DNA of 35,396 nt from Desulfuromonas sp. GTDB lineage: Bacteria > Desulfobacterota > Desulfuromonadia > Desulfuromonadales > Desulfuromonadaceae. Positions within the stretch are counted from its first letter, which is position 1. Each line of letters starts with the position of its first letter. The DNA lies in the NCBI GenBank assembly GCA_002869685.1, contig PKUE01000185.1, positions 1 to 35,396 on the forward strand, read 5' to 3'. The notes under the pieces were generated by a model. The model made no database searches, was not told where the DNA came from, and saw only the letters and a list, made by a program, of their open reading frames with translations. The position numbers and the translations under genes were made by a program. Of this stretch, positions 1 to 10,600 are shown piece by piece.

Positions 1-2
1 CT

Positions 3-569
3 TTCGCCGCGACCGTGACCGATGTTACGACAGCCCAGGGGGAGCGGATCACCGATCAGACCGCCGTCATCACTCTGGCCAACCTCGACACGTTGTGGCT
101 GGAAATTTCAGTCCCGGAATCGCAGCTTCAGCACCTGCACGCCGGAGCTCCGATTGAGACCCGTTTTGCCGCCCTGCCTGGTCGCGTCTTTACCGGTGCG
201 CTGTTTTTTCTCGGCAGCCAGATCGACCCGCGCAGCAGCATGTTGACCGCCCTGGCTGAAATCGACAACAGCGATCATTTGCTCAAGGCCGGACTCTATG
301 GCGATGTGGCTCTGATCACAGAAGAGTCAGAACAGAGGCTGGCCATCGACGCCAATGCCGTGCAAATGCTGAATAACACACCCTATGTGTTTATTGCCCA
401 TGAAGACGATCTGTTTGAAATTCGCCGGGTTGAGGTTGGCGTACGCCATGATCATCTGGTTGCTCTTGCCGGGATCAATGCAGATGACGCTATCGTCGTG
501 CAACAGGGCTACGCACTTAAATCGGAAGTGCTCAAAGCCAGTCTCGGCGCCTCCTGCGCAGATCACTAG
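3..569 (+). CDS. RND efflux membrane-fusion protein (HlyD/CusB-like), C-terminal part
   Basis: The reading frame is open from the left edge with no stop, so the gene begins outside the window and only about 188 C-terminal residues are present. The visible part fits the beta-barrel and membrane-proximal domains of periplasmic adaptor proteins. It has the segment ITLANLDTLWLEISVPE, a G-V-F-T-G step near residue 62, and an LKAGLYGDV stretch matching the family's 'LKPGMf' turn. Such adaptors link an inner-membrane RND pump to an outer-membrane channel. The next gene is an HME-type RND pump starting 9 bases after this stop, so this is its adaptor. The GTG at position 15 is an internal codon, not the start. 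The metal specificity cannot be read from this fragment. Confidence 0.88.
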   Translation, partial: FAATVTDVTTAQGERITDQTAVITLANLDTLWLEISVPESQLQHLHAGAPIETRFAALPGRVFTGALFFLGSQIDPRSSMLTALAEIDNSDHLLKAGLYGDVALITEESEQRLAIDANAVQMLNNTPYVFIAHEDDLFEIRRVEVGVRHDHLVALAGINADDAIVVQQGYALKSEVLKASLGASCADH

Positions 570-578
570 GAGGTGCTG

Positions 579-3500
579 ATGTTCAATAAACTGATTGAAA
601 TCTCCCTGCGCAATCGTCTGGTGGTCGCTCTGTTATTCGCCGTGGCGTTTGCCAGTGGCAGCGTGGCCCTGTTTCATCTGCCCATTGATGCCTTTCCCGA
701 CACCACGCCGGTTCAGGTGCAGATCAACACTATTGCGCCGGCCCTCGGACCGGAAGAGATCGAAAAACAACTGTCGTTACCCGTTGAACTCGCCGTCTCC
801 GGCCTGCCGGGGCTGGTGCACGTCCGTTCCATTTCAAAATTCGGTCTGTCACAGGTGGTGGCCATTTTTGAAGATGAGATGGCGATTCTCGATTCGCGCC
901 AATTGATCATGGAGCGGCTCGCTGCCGTGCAGTTACCGGAAGGAATCGATCCACCTGAACTGGGGCCGATCTCAACCGGGCTCGGCGAAGTCTTCCATTA
1001 CATGCTGCGCTCCGACAATCCCGAACGTACTCTGGCGGATCTGCGCACGTTGCACGACTGGGTGATCAAGCCGCAATTGCGCAAAGTCCCCGGTGTTGCC
1101 GAGATCAACTCCTGGGGTGGCAAAGAGAAGCAGTATCACGTCATTGTGTCGCCAACCTCTCTGATCAAATACGGTCTGACCTATGACGATGTGGCCACCG
1201 CCCTGCGCGACAACAACGCCAATGTCGGCGGCGGTCAAGTTGAAACCGGTGGACAGACCTTGCTGGTGCATGGCCTCGGTCGGGTCAGCAACACTGAAGA
1301 GATCGGTGAAATCGTCATTGATGCCGTTGATGGCGTGCCGATCCGCATCAGCGATGTGGCTGAAGTCGCCATTGATCATGAACTGCGTCGTGGTGCCGTC
1401 TCTGCCGCAGGCCGGGGCGAAGCCGTGATGGGCCTGGGTTTTATGCTCATGGGTGAGAACAGTCGCGACGTTACCTTGGCATTGAAACAGGCGTTGGAAA
1501 CAGTCGCCCAATCCCTGCCTGATGATGTCATTCTCGAAACCGTCTATGACCGCACCGAGTTGATTGATCAGGTGATTGCCACGGTGGAGCACAACCTGGT
1601 CGCCGGGGCCATCCTGGTGATTGCCGTGCTGTTTTTACTGCTTGGCAACCTGCGCGCCGGTCTGCTCGTTGCTGCGACCATCCCGATGGCGATGCTGTTT
1701 GCCGCACTGGGCATGCAATCCCTCGGCATTACCGCCAGTTTGCTCTCCCTCGGCGCCATCGACTTCGGCATTCTGGTTGATGGCTCTCTGGTCATGACCG
1801 AGGCCAACCTGCGCCGTTTAACCGCGCGTCAGATGGAACTCAATCGCGCCCTGACCGCCGGAGAACGTTTGGCCGTTATCCTCGAATCCAGCCGCGAAGT
1901 GGTGCGACCAATCATCTTCGGCATGGCCATTATCATCATCGTCTTTTTGCCGGTACTGACCCTGGAAGGGATCGAAGGCAAGATGTTCAGTCCCATGGCC
2001 CTGACCTTTATCGTCGCCCTACTTGGCGCGCTGCTGGTTGCCGTGTTCCTGACACCGGTGTTGTCTTTTGCCTTCCTGCCACGCACGGTCAAGCCACGCA
2101 CGCGGGCGATTACGCAACGGATGAAAGACCTATACGCCACCCTGCTTTCACACACTCTGCACTGGCGTAAAGCCTTTCTCGGTGTTGTGGTGCTGGTGTT
2201 CATCGCCACCATGGCCATTTCATTTCGCCTCGGCGGTGAATTTCTGCCCAAGATGTCGGAAGGCTCTCTGGTGGTCAGTGTTGTCCGCCTTGCCGGTGTG
2301 TCGATTGAGGAATCCATCGCCTACAACACCCGTATGGAACAACTGCTGATGGATGAATTTCCCGATGAAGTACGAACGGTATGGAGCCGCATCGGCAGCG
2401 CCGAAGTGGCTACCGATCCGATGGGCACCGAACTGACCGACATGTTCCTCGCCCTGACGCCCAAAGAGCAGTGGACACGGGCAACCAGTCAGCATGAATT
2501 GACGGCGCTGGTTGAGCAGGCCTTACACGGCCTACCCGGCATCCGCAGCGTCTTGACCCAGCCCATTGAACTGCGCGTCAACGAGATGATTTCCGGCATT
2601 CGTGGCGACGTCGGCATTAAGATCTATGGCGAGGATTTTGACACATTGGTGGAACTCGGAGAACAGGTCGAGCACGTGATGACCGCCATCCCCGGCGCTG
2701 CCGATGTCGCCGTTGAACAGATCACCGGCCAACCCACCCTGCAGATTGAAGTCGATCGCCAGGCACTGGCCCGTTACGGGGTGGCCGCCAAGGATGTCCT
2801 CGATATTGTCGGCGCCATCGGCACCCCCAAAGTGGGTGATGTCTATGAGGGGGAACGCTCCTTTCCCCTGGTTCTACGCGTTCCCGACCAGTTGCGACAT
2901 GATCCGGTCGCTTTGGCCAATACACTTATTCCAACGCGGACCGGTGCGGTGTTACCGTTGAAGCAACTGGCCACCTTGAGTGTGGTTGACCGCCCCTCCA
3001 CCATCAACCGCGAATGGGGCCGGCGCTTGCTCAAAGTACAGGTCAATGTCCGTGATCGCGATATTGCCGGCTTTGTCGATGAAGCCCGCACCCGCATCTC
3101 AGAGGATATTGCCCTGCCGGACGGCTACCTGATTGAATGGGGTGGCCAGTTTGAGAACCTTGAGCGCTCTCAACAACGGCTGATGATTGTCGTGCCCATC
3201 ACCCTGCTGCTGATCTTTATCCTGCTCTATTTCAGCCTCAAACGGTTCAGTGACGTGCTGATCATTTATACCGGCATTCCATTGGCGGCCATTGGCGGCG
3301 TGATCATGCTGTATGGCCGCTCCATCCCGTTCAGTGTCAGTGCCGCCATCGGCTTTATTGCCCTGTCGGGTATTGCCGTGCTCAACGGCCAAGTGCTCAT
3401 TGCCGCCATCCGCAGCATGATCGATGACGGCATGGCACTGCGTCAGGCTGTGGTCGCCGCATCTCGCCAGCGGCTGATTCCGGTCTTGGCGACGGCGATT

Positions 3501-3683
3501 ACCGATGCGGTCGGCTTTTTACCCATGGCGCTGTCCGTCGGCGTCGGTGCTGAAGTTCAACGCCCACTGGCCAGTGTTGTCGTTGGCGGTGTTCTCACCT
3601 CGACGGTGCTAACGTTGTTTGTGCTACCGAGCCTTTACCTGCTGGTACACGAGCGTGCCGCACTTAAAAAAACGACCCGCTGA
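579..3683 (+). CDS. HME-family RND heavy-metal efflux pump (CzcA/CusA-like)
   Basis: The protein has 1034 residues, the normal length for an RND pump. It shows the first transmembrane helix (about 10-30), a large periplasmic loop, the TM2-6 block (about 335-490), a second periplasmic loop and the TM8-12 block (about 865-1025). TM4 carries the heavy-metal RND signature DFGILVDG, with D395, D401 and E408 spaced like the proton-relay residues D402, D408 and E415 of CzcA. It is predicted to export divalent or monovalent metal ions using the proton gradient, with the upstream adaptor. The start is ATG 579: a strong AGGAGG lies at 568-573, overlapping the adaptor's TAG stop, and the in-frame GTG at 573 sits inside that ribosome site. 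The metal is uncertain. Confidence 0.93.
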   Translation: MFNKLIEISLRNRLVVALLFAVAFASGSVALFHLPIDAFPDTTPVQVQINTIAPALGPEEIEKQLSLPVELAVSGLPGLVHVRSISKFGLSQVVAIFEDEMAILDSRQLIMERLAAVQLPEGIDPPELGPISTGLGEVFHYMLRSDNPERTLADLRTLHDWVIKPQLRKVPGVAEINSWGGKEKQYHVIVSPTSLIKYGLTYDDVATALRDNNANVGGGQVETGGQTLLVHGLGRVSNTEEIGEIVIDAVDGVPIRISDVAEVAIDHELRRGAVSAAGRGEAVMGLGFMLMGENSRDVTLALKQALETVAQSLPDDVILETVYDRTELIDQVIATVEHNLVAGAILVIAVLFLLLGNLRAGLLVAATIPMAMLFAALGMQSLGITASLLSLGAIDFGILVDGSLVMTEANLRRLTARQMELNRALTAGERLAVILESSREVVRPIIFGMAIIIIVFLPVLTLEGIEGKMFSPMALTFIVALLGALLVAVFLTPVLSFAFLPRTVKPRTRAITQRMKDLYATLLSHTLHWRKAFLGVVVLVFIATMAISFRLGGEFLPKMSEGSLVVSVVRLAGVSIEESIAYNTRMEQLLMDEFPDEVRTVWSRIGSAEVATDPMGTELTDMFLALTPKEQWTRATSQHELTALVEQALHGLPGIRSVLTQPIELRVNEMISGIRGDVGIKIYGEDFDTLVELGEQVEHVMTAIPGAADVAVEQITGQPTLQIEVDRQALARYGVAAKDVLDIVGAIGTPKVGDVYEGERSFPLVLRVPDQLRHDPVALANTLIPTRTGAVLPLKQLATLSVVDRPSTINREWGRRLLKVQVNVRDRDIAGFVDEARTRISEDIALPDGYLIEWGGQFENLERSQQRLMIVVPITLLLIFILLYFSLKRFSDVLIIYTGIPLAAIGGVIMLYGRSIPFSVSAAIGFIALSGIAVLNGQVLIAAIRSMIDDGMALRQAVVAASRQRLIPVLATAITDAVGFLPMALSVGVGAEVQRPLASVVVGGVLTSTVLTLFVLPSLYLLVHERAALKKTTR

Positions 3684-3710
3684 AATACAACGAATTCATA
3701 CTTCCCTTCA

Positions 3711-3746
3711 CGGGCCGTCCTCCTCAAGACACATGAGGACGGCCCG
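3711..3746 (+). terminator. strong hairpin after RND operon
   Basis: A perfect 12-bp GC-rich stem (3711-3722 with 3735-3746) encloses a 12-base loop, 28 bases after the RND stop. No T-run follows, so it may be a weak or Rho-assisted terminator or an mRNA 3' stabiliser rather than a classic intrinsic terminator. Confidence 0.55.
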
Positions 3747-3998
3747 CAAATCTCACCATGTGCATTTCATGTGTGACAACATAAGATTTACGTCCCCCTC
3801 TTCAATCTCTAATCCCCCTTTTCATCTGCTAACCATTTTTGTGCCTTCTAACCACCATCTATCCCCTGGATAATCTTTTATTAATCACATCATTCAAAGA
3901 TTAGAGCGTTTACCGCCGCCCTCAAAACAATGGTGTTAGGCGCAGACAATGGTGTTGATTTTTATCTCTCAATGGAAGAACCAACCAAGGAGGAAAAT
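3747..3998 (+). promoter_or_regulatory. leader/promoter region of the PhoX-like gene with spaced direct repeats
   Basis: This is 252 bases of AT-rich non-coding DNA between the RND hairpin and the PhoX-like start. It holds three CTAAYC elements starting at 3809, 3829 and 3848 (steps of 20 and 19 bases). It also holds a perfect 11-base direct repeat, ACAATGGTGTT, at 3927-3937 and 3946-3956 (step 19). A GATAAT hexamer lies at 3869-3874, but no well-spaced -35 accompanies it, so the promoter itself is not placed. A strong AAGGAGGA at 3987-3994 sets the downstream start. The repeats could be activator half-sites; no known consensus was recognised. Confidence 0.4.
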
Positions 3999-6900
3999 AT
4001 GAAATATCAGGGGTTTTTTGGCCGGACATTTTACCGTTCAGCCATGATGCTGCCACTACTGGCCGGACTGGCACTGAGTGGATGCAGTGACAGCAACTCG
4101 AAATCCCCGGTCGATGACGGCATCGAGATGAGTTTCTCAGCCGTTGCCACCCCGGTGAGCGATGCCGACAAACGGGAAATCCTGGCGTCGGACAGCATCA
4201 CCATCGACGGAACCAGTTATGCCATCGGCTTTAACACCCTGCTGCGCAGTGGTGACACCTTTGGCGATGAAACCTTCGGCCTGATTCGAAATTACATGGG
4301 CGCACCGGTGTTGCAGGAAGACGGCTCGGAATTTATCTCCAATTCCACCGACTTTACTTCGCTGCTTCATCTCGGCGATAAAATTTACAGTGTCACCCAT
4401 TTTGAAAGTCAGCCGGGCGGCATGTATCTGAGTGAACTGGAACAGGATGAAAACGGTTACTTGACCGCTGTCAGCACCCGCAATATCGACTTTTCCAAAT
4501 GGGGCGGACTGTGGACCCCCTGCGCCGGCAGCGTCACACCGTGGAATACCCATCTTGGCTCGGAAGAATATGAGCCCAATGCACGCAGCTATGAGCTGGC
4601 AACCACCAAGGACGAAATCGGTTCCTACTTCGGCAGCATGTCCAACTACTTCGATGTCAACTTCTATGATGAAGAAGTAACGGCTGAAGAGATCAAGGCG
4701 GTGGTCAATCCCTATGCCTATGGCTATCCGACTGAAGTCATCGTCCAGGAAGACGGCAGCCACAGCGTGATCAAACACTACGCCATGGCCCGCGTCGCCA
4801 TTGAACTGGCCTATGTTATGCCGGACCGGAAAACCGTCTATATCTCCGATGATGGCACCAACGTTGGCCTGTTTATGTTTATTGCCGATACGGTCGGAGA
4901 TCTGACAGCCGGAACACTGTATGCCGCACAGCTGAATCAGACCTCCGATATCGACGGTGGTTCTTTCACTCTGGCCTGGATCGATCTCGGTCACGCCACT
5001 TTCGACGAGATCAAACAGGCGATTGACGATCAGGTTGTGTTCAGCGACATCTTTGATGCCGTTGATCCTAACGAAGACAACACCTGTGCCAGTGGCTACA
5101 CCTCAATCAACACCACCTGGGGCCATGAATGTCTGGCCGTGCGTGAAGGAATGGACACCATCGCTTCACGTCTTGAAGCACGTCGTTATGCCGCTATCAA
5201 AGGGGCAACGACCGAGCTGCGCAAAGAGGAAGGAATCACCTTCGATGCCGACAACATGAATCTGTTCGTTGCCATGAGTGAGGTCGGCAAAGGAATGGAA
5301 AACAACTCCAGCAACGACATCGGCGGTCCCAACCATGTGCGTTTGCCCGCCAACAAATGTGGCACCGTGTACAAGCTGGCTGTCGCCAGCGATGCCACCA
5401 TTGGCAGTGACTACGTCGCTCAGGACATGGTCGGCATGGTCAGTGGTACACCAACCACCTACCCGGATGACAGCGATTACGCCAACAATACCTGTGATGT
5501 CAATGGTATTGCCAACCCCGACAACATCACCTTCATCACCGGCCAGGACACCCTGATCATCGGTGAAGACACCGGCAGCGGTCACCAGAACGACCTGATC
5601 TGGTCCTACGACATGTCGGAAACCGCCCTGACCCGGATTCAGACCACTCCGTACGGATCGGAAACCACCTCACCCTATATTTATCCGAGCCTTAACAACT
5701 TCGGTTATCTGATGAGCGTTGTTCAACATCCCTACGGTGAGTCGGATCAGGATCAACTCAGCGATCCGGCCGATGCTGCCGCCTATGTCGGTTACATCGG
5801 ACCATTCCCGGCGCTGGGTGCCGAAGGTCCGACAGCGGTGGATAACACCCTGGGTCGTCAGGGGATGACCGCCGTTAAATTCCTAGATGTGCCAGTACCC
5901 ACTACGGACAGTGAAAAGCGTCTGGTCTGGGGAACCCCGTCCGTATCCGTCAACGGTGCCGGTGCCGCCATCGGCTTTAACACCATCCTGCGCAGTGGCG
6001 ATACCCTCGGTGGAAACACCTTCGGTCTGCTGCTCGACAGCGAAGGCAATGCCCTCACCGAAGAAGACGGTTCCACCACCATCTCCAACAGCAACGATTT
6101 CTCGTCGCTGCTCGACGTCTATGGTTCACTGTTCATGGTGTCCCAGTTTGAAAGCCGTCCGGCTGCCATGTACGTCAGTGAACTGACCCAGGATGAAGAT
6201 GGTTTCCTCGAAGCCATTTCCACCCGCCCCATCGACTTCTCTGCCGTTCGCGGCGGTTGGGTCCATTGTGCCGGTAGCGTGACCCCTTGGATTACCCATC
6301 TCGGTTCCGAGGAATACGAGCCTAATGCCCGTTTCCACGATCCGGCCACCGGCATCATTACCCTGGCCGATGGGGTCAGTGAAGATACCTATTACAGTGC
6401 CATGGGCGCCTACTACGGTGGTGATCTGACCCAGCTTAATCCTTATGACTACGGTTATCCGGTAGAAGTTGAAGTCACTGACGCCGCAGGCAGCACCAGC
6501 GTCACCAAACATTACGCCATGGGCCGCATGGCACTGGAACTGGCCTATGTTCTGCCTGACCAGAGAACCGTTTATATGTCCGATGACGGTACTAACGTCG
6601 GCCTGTTCATGTTTGTCGCTGACACTGCGGGTGATCTGAGTGCTGGCACTTTGTATGCCGCCAAGTTCACCCAAACCAGCGATGTCAATGGTGGATCCTT
6701 TGACCTCAACTGGATCAGCCTCGGTCATGCCACCAACAGCGAAATCGATTCTCTGCTCACGGGTGAAACCAAGCTGACTTTCAACGATATTTTCACCGTT
6801 GAAAATCCTGCTGCTGACGGCACCTGTTCCGTCGGCTTTACCCCGGTCAATGCCGGACATGCCTCGCCCTACCTCGAGTGTCTGCAACTCAACGAAGGGA

Positions 6901-7583
6901 TGGAACAGGCCGCTTCACGTCTCGAAACCCGTCGTTATGCCGGTTATCTCGGTGCCACCACCGAATTGCGTAAAGAGGAAGGGATCACCTTCAATGCGGC
7001 AACCAACAGCCTGTATATTTGCATGAGTGAGGTCAGTAACGGCATGGAAGACAATCATGCCACTTACGACCTTAACGGCAACAACGATATCCGCCTGCCC
7101 AAGAACAAGTGCGGCACCGTCTATGAACTGGCCCTTGGCATCGATGGTGATATTGGCAGCAGCTATGTCGCCACCACCATGACCGGCCTGGTCAGTGGTA
7201 TTCCGACCACCTACCCGGATAGCAGTGTTTATGCCGGAAATACCTGTGACGTCAACGGTATTTCCAACCCGGACAACGTCACGTTCATTCCGGGCTACAA
7301 CACCTTGATCATCGGTGAAGACACCGGCAGTGGTCACCAGAATGATGTGATCTGGGCCTATCACCTGACCGCCGAAGAGCTGACCCGCATTCAGACCACT
7401 CCGTATGGATCGGAGACCACGTCGCCCTATTTCTATCCGAACATCGGCGGCAACGGGTACATGATGAGCGTTATCCAGCACCCTTACGGTGAATCCGATC
7501 AGGACGAACTGTCTGATTCAGCGGATGCTGCCGCATATACCGGCTATATCGGTCCGTTCCCGAACATGGAAAGCAACGACTAA
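3999..7583 (+). CDS. internally duplicated PhoX/DUF839-like lipoprotein
   Basis: The protein has 1194 residues. The start is ATG 3999, chosen because AAGGAGGA lies just upstream and a lipoprotein signal follows directly (hydrophobic stretch 15-28, lipobox LSGC with Cys29). The mature chain is two homologous copies of about 570 residues each, roughly 46-610 and 626-1194. Both contain the PhoX-like core: CAGSVTPW followed by THLGSEEYEPNAR, a DDGTNVGLFMF strand, a TTELRKEEGITF segment and a GEDTGSGHQND segment. PhoX phosphatases are Ca2+/Fe enzymes, usually single-copy and Tat-exported; here the signal is of the lipoprotein type with no twin arginine. Both copies keep the same conserved blocks, so neither looks dead. 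Substrate and activity are unproven: it could be a phosphatase, another beta-propeller hydrolase or a binding protein. It precedes a haem lipoprotein gene. Confidence 0.82.
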   Translation: MKYQGFFGRTFYRSAMMLPLLAGLALSGCSDSNSKSPVDDGIEMSFSAVATPVSDADKREILASDSITIDGTSYAIGFNTLLRSGDTFGDETFGLIRNYMGAPVLQEDGSEFISNSTDFTSLLHLGDKIYSVTHFESQPGGMYLSELEQDENGYLTAVSTRNIDFSKWGGLWTPCAGSVTPWNTHLGSEEYEPNARSYELATTKDEIGSYFGSMSNYFDVNFYDEEVTAEEIKAVVNPYAYGYPTEVIVQEDGSHSVIKHYAMARVAIELAYVMPDRKTVYISDDGTNVGLFMFIADTVGDLTAGTLYAAQLNQTSDIDGGSFTLAWIDLGHATFDEIKQAIDDQVVFSDIFDAVDPNEDNTCASGYTSINTTWGHECLAVREGMDTIASRLEARRYAAIKGATTELRKEEGITFDADNMNLFVAMSEVGKGMENNSSNDIGGPNHVRLPANKCGTVYKLAVASDATIGSDYVAQDMVGMVSGTPTTYPDDSDYANNTCDVNGIANPDNITFITGQDTLIIGEDTGSGHQNDLIWSYDMSETALTRIQTTPYGSETTSPYIYPSLNNFGYLMSVVQHPYGESDQDQLSDPADAAAYVGYIGPFPALGAEGPTAVDNTLGRQGMTAVKFLDVPVPTTDSEKRLVWGTPSVSVNGAGAAIGFNTILRSGDTLGGNTFGLLLDSEGNALTEEDGSTTISNSNDFSSLLDVYGSLFMVSQFESRPAAMYVSELTQDEDGFLEAISTRPIDFSAVRGGWVHCAGSVTPWITHLGSEEYEPNARFHDPATGIITLADGVSEDTYYSAMGAYYGGDLTQLNPYDYGYPVEVEVTDAAGSTSVTKHYAMGRMALELAYVLPDQRTVYMSDDGTNVGLFMFVADTAGDLSAGTLYAAKFTQTSDVNGGSFDLNWISLGHATNSEIDSLLTGETKLTFNDIFTVENPAADGTCSVGFTPVNAGHASPYLECLQLNEGMEQAASRLETRRYAGYLGATTELRKEEGITFNAATNSLYICMSEVSNGMEDNHATYDLNGNNDIRLPKNKCGTVYELALGIDGDIGSSYVATTMTGLVSGIPTTYPDSSVYAGNTCDVNGISNPDNVTFIPGYNTLIIGEDTGSGHQNDVIWAYHLTAEELTRIQTTPYGSETTSPYFYPNIGGNGYMMSVIQHPYGESDQDELSDSADAAAYTGYIGPFPNMESND

Positions 7584-7624
7584 CAACAGCTCTGCCGCTG
7601 TTGCCTGTAGATGCAATTCAATTT

Positions 7625-7650
7625 GGGGGGCTTTTTCAAGCCCCCCTTTT
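7625..7650 (+). terminator. intrinsic terminator between the two lipoprotein genes
   Basis: A 9-bp stem (GGGGGGCTT at 7625-7633 with AAGCCCCCC at 7638-7646) has a 4-base loop and is followed by TTTT. It lies 41 bases after the PhoX-like stop and 28 bases before the next start. No clear promoter fits between it and the next gene, so partial readthrough probably sets the expression ratio of the pair. Confidence 0.8.
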
Positions 7651-7677
7651 CCTCGTTATAGAGGGAGGGAGAAAATC

Positions 7678-10600
7678 ATGCTTCGAGCCATCGTCTCAAT
7701 ACTGTTATTAACAACCCTCGCAGCCTGTGGGGGTGGCGGAGGAGGTTCTTCGTCAACAACATCGCCGACCGACGACGCCAGCGACAGCTACGTCACTACC
7801 GATTTACGCAGCACCACCATTACCAACACCGCGGCCTACATCGTGCCGCAGTGTTATACCGTCACCCAGCCGGAAGTAGGCGGAACTGCCTATAACCCGT
7901 GTTTTACCTGCCATACGGCGTCAATTCCGCCCAACTACATTGATGATATGGATCTACAGCTCGAATACAGCTTTCCGGCGGCACTGCTCACCAACCCCTG
8001 GACCAACCTGTTTGTCGACCGCAGTGCCGAAGTCGCTGCAATCTCCGATGCCGCCATTCTTGAGTACATTCGGACCGACAACTACCTCAACAGTGAGGGC
8101 GAGATTATTCTGGCCAAAAAACTCAACAACCTCGCCCTTGATTGGGATTTTGATGAAGACGGTGTTTGGGATGGCTATATTCCTGACTGCCGGTTCAATT
8201 TTGACGACGAGGGCTTCGATCGCCACGGCGACGATTACACCGGCTGGCGCGCGTTTGCCTACGCGTCATTTCCCAGCACCTTCTGGCCGACCAACGGCTC
8301 GGTCAACGACGTGCTGATTCGTCTGGCTGACAGTTTTCACAATAACACCAGTGGCGCATTCGATCTTGACGTCTACAAAATCAACCTGGCCATTGTTGAA
8401 GCCATGGTCAGCCGCCGTGACGTGCTGCTCTACGCCACCGTTGATGAAACCCGCTACGCTGTCGATCTCAATAAAGATGGTGAACTGGCCACTGCCGACA
8501 CTGTTGTTTACGACTGGGCTCCGACCGAAGGCCGCGAGATGTCCTATGTCGGTCAGGCGAAAACGCAGCTGGATGCGGGGGAGCTTCATATTGCGGCGGG
8601 TCTGTTCCCCGAAGGGAGCGAATTCCTCCATACCGTGCGCTATGTTGATCTTGATGACAGCAATGATGCCACCAAGCTGGCGCCACGCATCAAAGAGCTG
8701 CGTTACGCCATCAAACGCACCTGGCAGACCTATTCCGAGCTGTTGCAGGCGGCTCTCGATGAGGTCAAAGAGAATGACGATTTTCCCGACCGTACCCGTC
8801 AGTTGATCGGCAATGTCGAGCAAGGGATAAATAATGATCAGGGCTGGCTCTATCAGGGGTTTATCGAAGACGCCAACGGCGATCTGCGTCCGCAGACTTA
8901 CGAAGAAACCGCTTTCTGCATCGGCTGCCACAGCGGCATCGGTGCCACGGTGGATGGCATTTTCTCGTTTCCGCGTAAACTGGCCGCCGATCGTACCGAG
9001 CGCCAGGGCTGGTATCACTGGACCCAGATCAATCGCCAAGGCACCGTTGAACCAAAAATTGAGATCGATGGCGCCGGTGTGCAGTACGAGTACAGCTTTT
9101 ATCTGATGTACAACGGAGCCGGAGATGAGTTCCGCAATAATACGGAAGTGATGGACAACTTCTTCATCGCCGAGGGGGGAGTCGACAGCGATAAATTGCA
9201 GGAACTTCATGACGATGTGTCGCTGCTGCTCTACCCGTCAAGCGAACGCGCTCTGGCGATGGCCAAAGCCTATAAAGTAATTGTCGAAGAGCAAAGTTAC
9301 ATCCACGGCCGCGACGCCACGGTCACCGCCCCGGCCAACGTGCATCAGACCATCACAGAAGGCTTGCTCACCGGCATTGAAACGCCCACCAACAAAGGGG
9401 CGTTCATCAATGCCCTTGGCCCGGTGCGAACCCTGCACGACGATAACGCCATCAGTCACGGCAGTGACGAACTCACGACTCTGACCGGCGGTGACGGCTC
9501 AACGCCCGATTCCAGCCGTTATCAGATCGACAGCAATGGTCTGATCTATCGGGCCACGTACAGTCTGGCCGGGGCCAACTTCGGTTTCAGCTTTCCACCG
9601 CGATTGCCATTACCGACCCGACAGTTGATTCCTAACGACAATATCGAGTCGTGCTACCGCTGTCACCGCCTACCCTCGCCTATGCCACCCAACCATCCCG
9701 ACGCCGATCCCATGGTAGTTCTACCCGACAGCTACGCCAGTGAGGCATACCCCCTCACCCAGCTGACCAGCGATCCGGCGCAGGACACCATGCCGATCAC
9801 CAGCCCCGATGGCAATCTGATCTCCTGGGTGTCCACCCGCAGCGGCCAGGAGCAAATCTGGTTGATGAATTCCGACGGCACTAACCTGCACCAACTGTCT
9901 GCTTCCACGCATCTGCAAGGCTGGCAGCGGTTCAGCCCGGACAGTCAGCACATCGCCTTTTGGGCGTATGATACCGTCAATGCTCTGCACCTGCTGCAAA
10001 TCTCCGACCTTGACGGCAACGTTATCACCCTCGACAACAGTAGCCAGGGCATTGAGCGGCCGGTGTTCACACCGGATGGCAACTACATCGCCTACGCCAA
10101 GCAGACCACAGACAACTGGGATGTGTGGCTGATCTCCATTGACGGCCTTACCAGCTATCAGCTGACCAGTGACGTCGACATGGAGACCTCTCCCTGGTTT
10201 AACACCGATGGCGTCATGGCCTACAAAGTCGCCCCATCCGGCGAGTACGGCCTCACCGTTGAGCAGTTTATGACCTTTGAAAACGGCTACGCCAATCCGC
10301 ATATCTACACCTGGGACGGCCCGCACTCGGTTCAGCTCAGCGACATGGCCACTGACGGCATCAGTATCTCCTTTACCGCCGAAGCCATGAGTGACACCAG
10401 CGGCAAAGATCGCATCAGTTATCTGGCCGTCATCGCCGATCTGACCCTTGATGCTACCACCAACACCGCCAGCACTGACAATATGCGGTTGATCTCCAAG
10501 TCCGCTACGTTGGGCGACCGCGGCATTCTGTTTTCTCCCGACGCCAGCAAAGCGGTGTTCTGGTCTTACAATCAGGATGGCCGTGCCGGATTATGGATCT

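Noticed and set aside
3747-3998. Classical Pho box ahead of the PhoX-like gene
   Set aside because: No CTGTCAT-type repeats with an 11-base step are present; the repeats found have steps of 19-20 bases.
4137-4994. Long minus-strand open frame of 285 codons inside the PhoX-like gene
   Set aside because: It lies antisense to a clear coding sequence, has no ribosome site and no recognisable domain; the same kind of antisense frame recurs in the second copy of the duplication.
7489-7677. N-terminal extension of the trihaem protein
   Set aside because: It overlaps the end of the PhoX-like gene and the terminator, and would bury the lipoprotein signal that starts at 7678.
8266-9210. Minus-strand open frame of 314 codons inside the trihaem lipoprotein gene
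   Set aside because: It is a GC-rich coding shadow opposite a CXXCH-containing frame with strong family signals; no start support.
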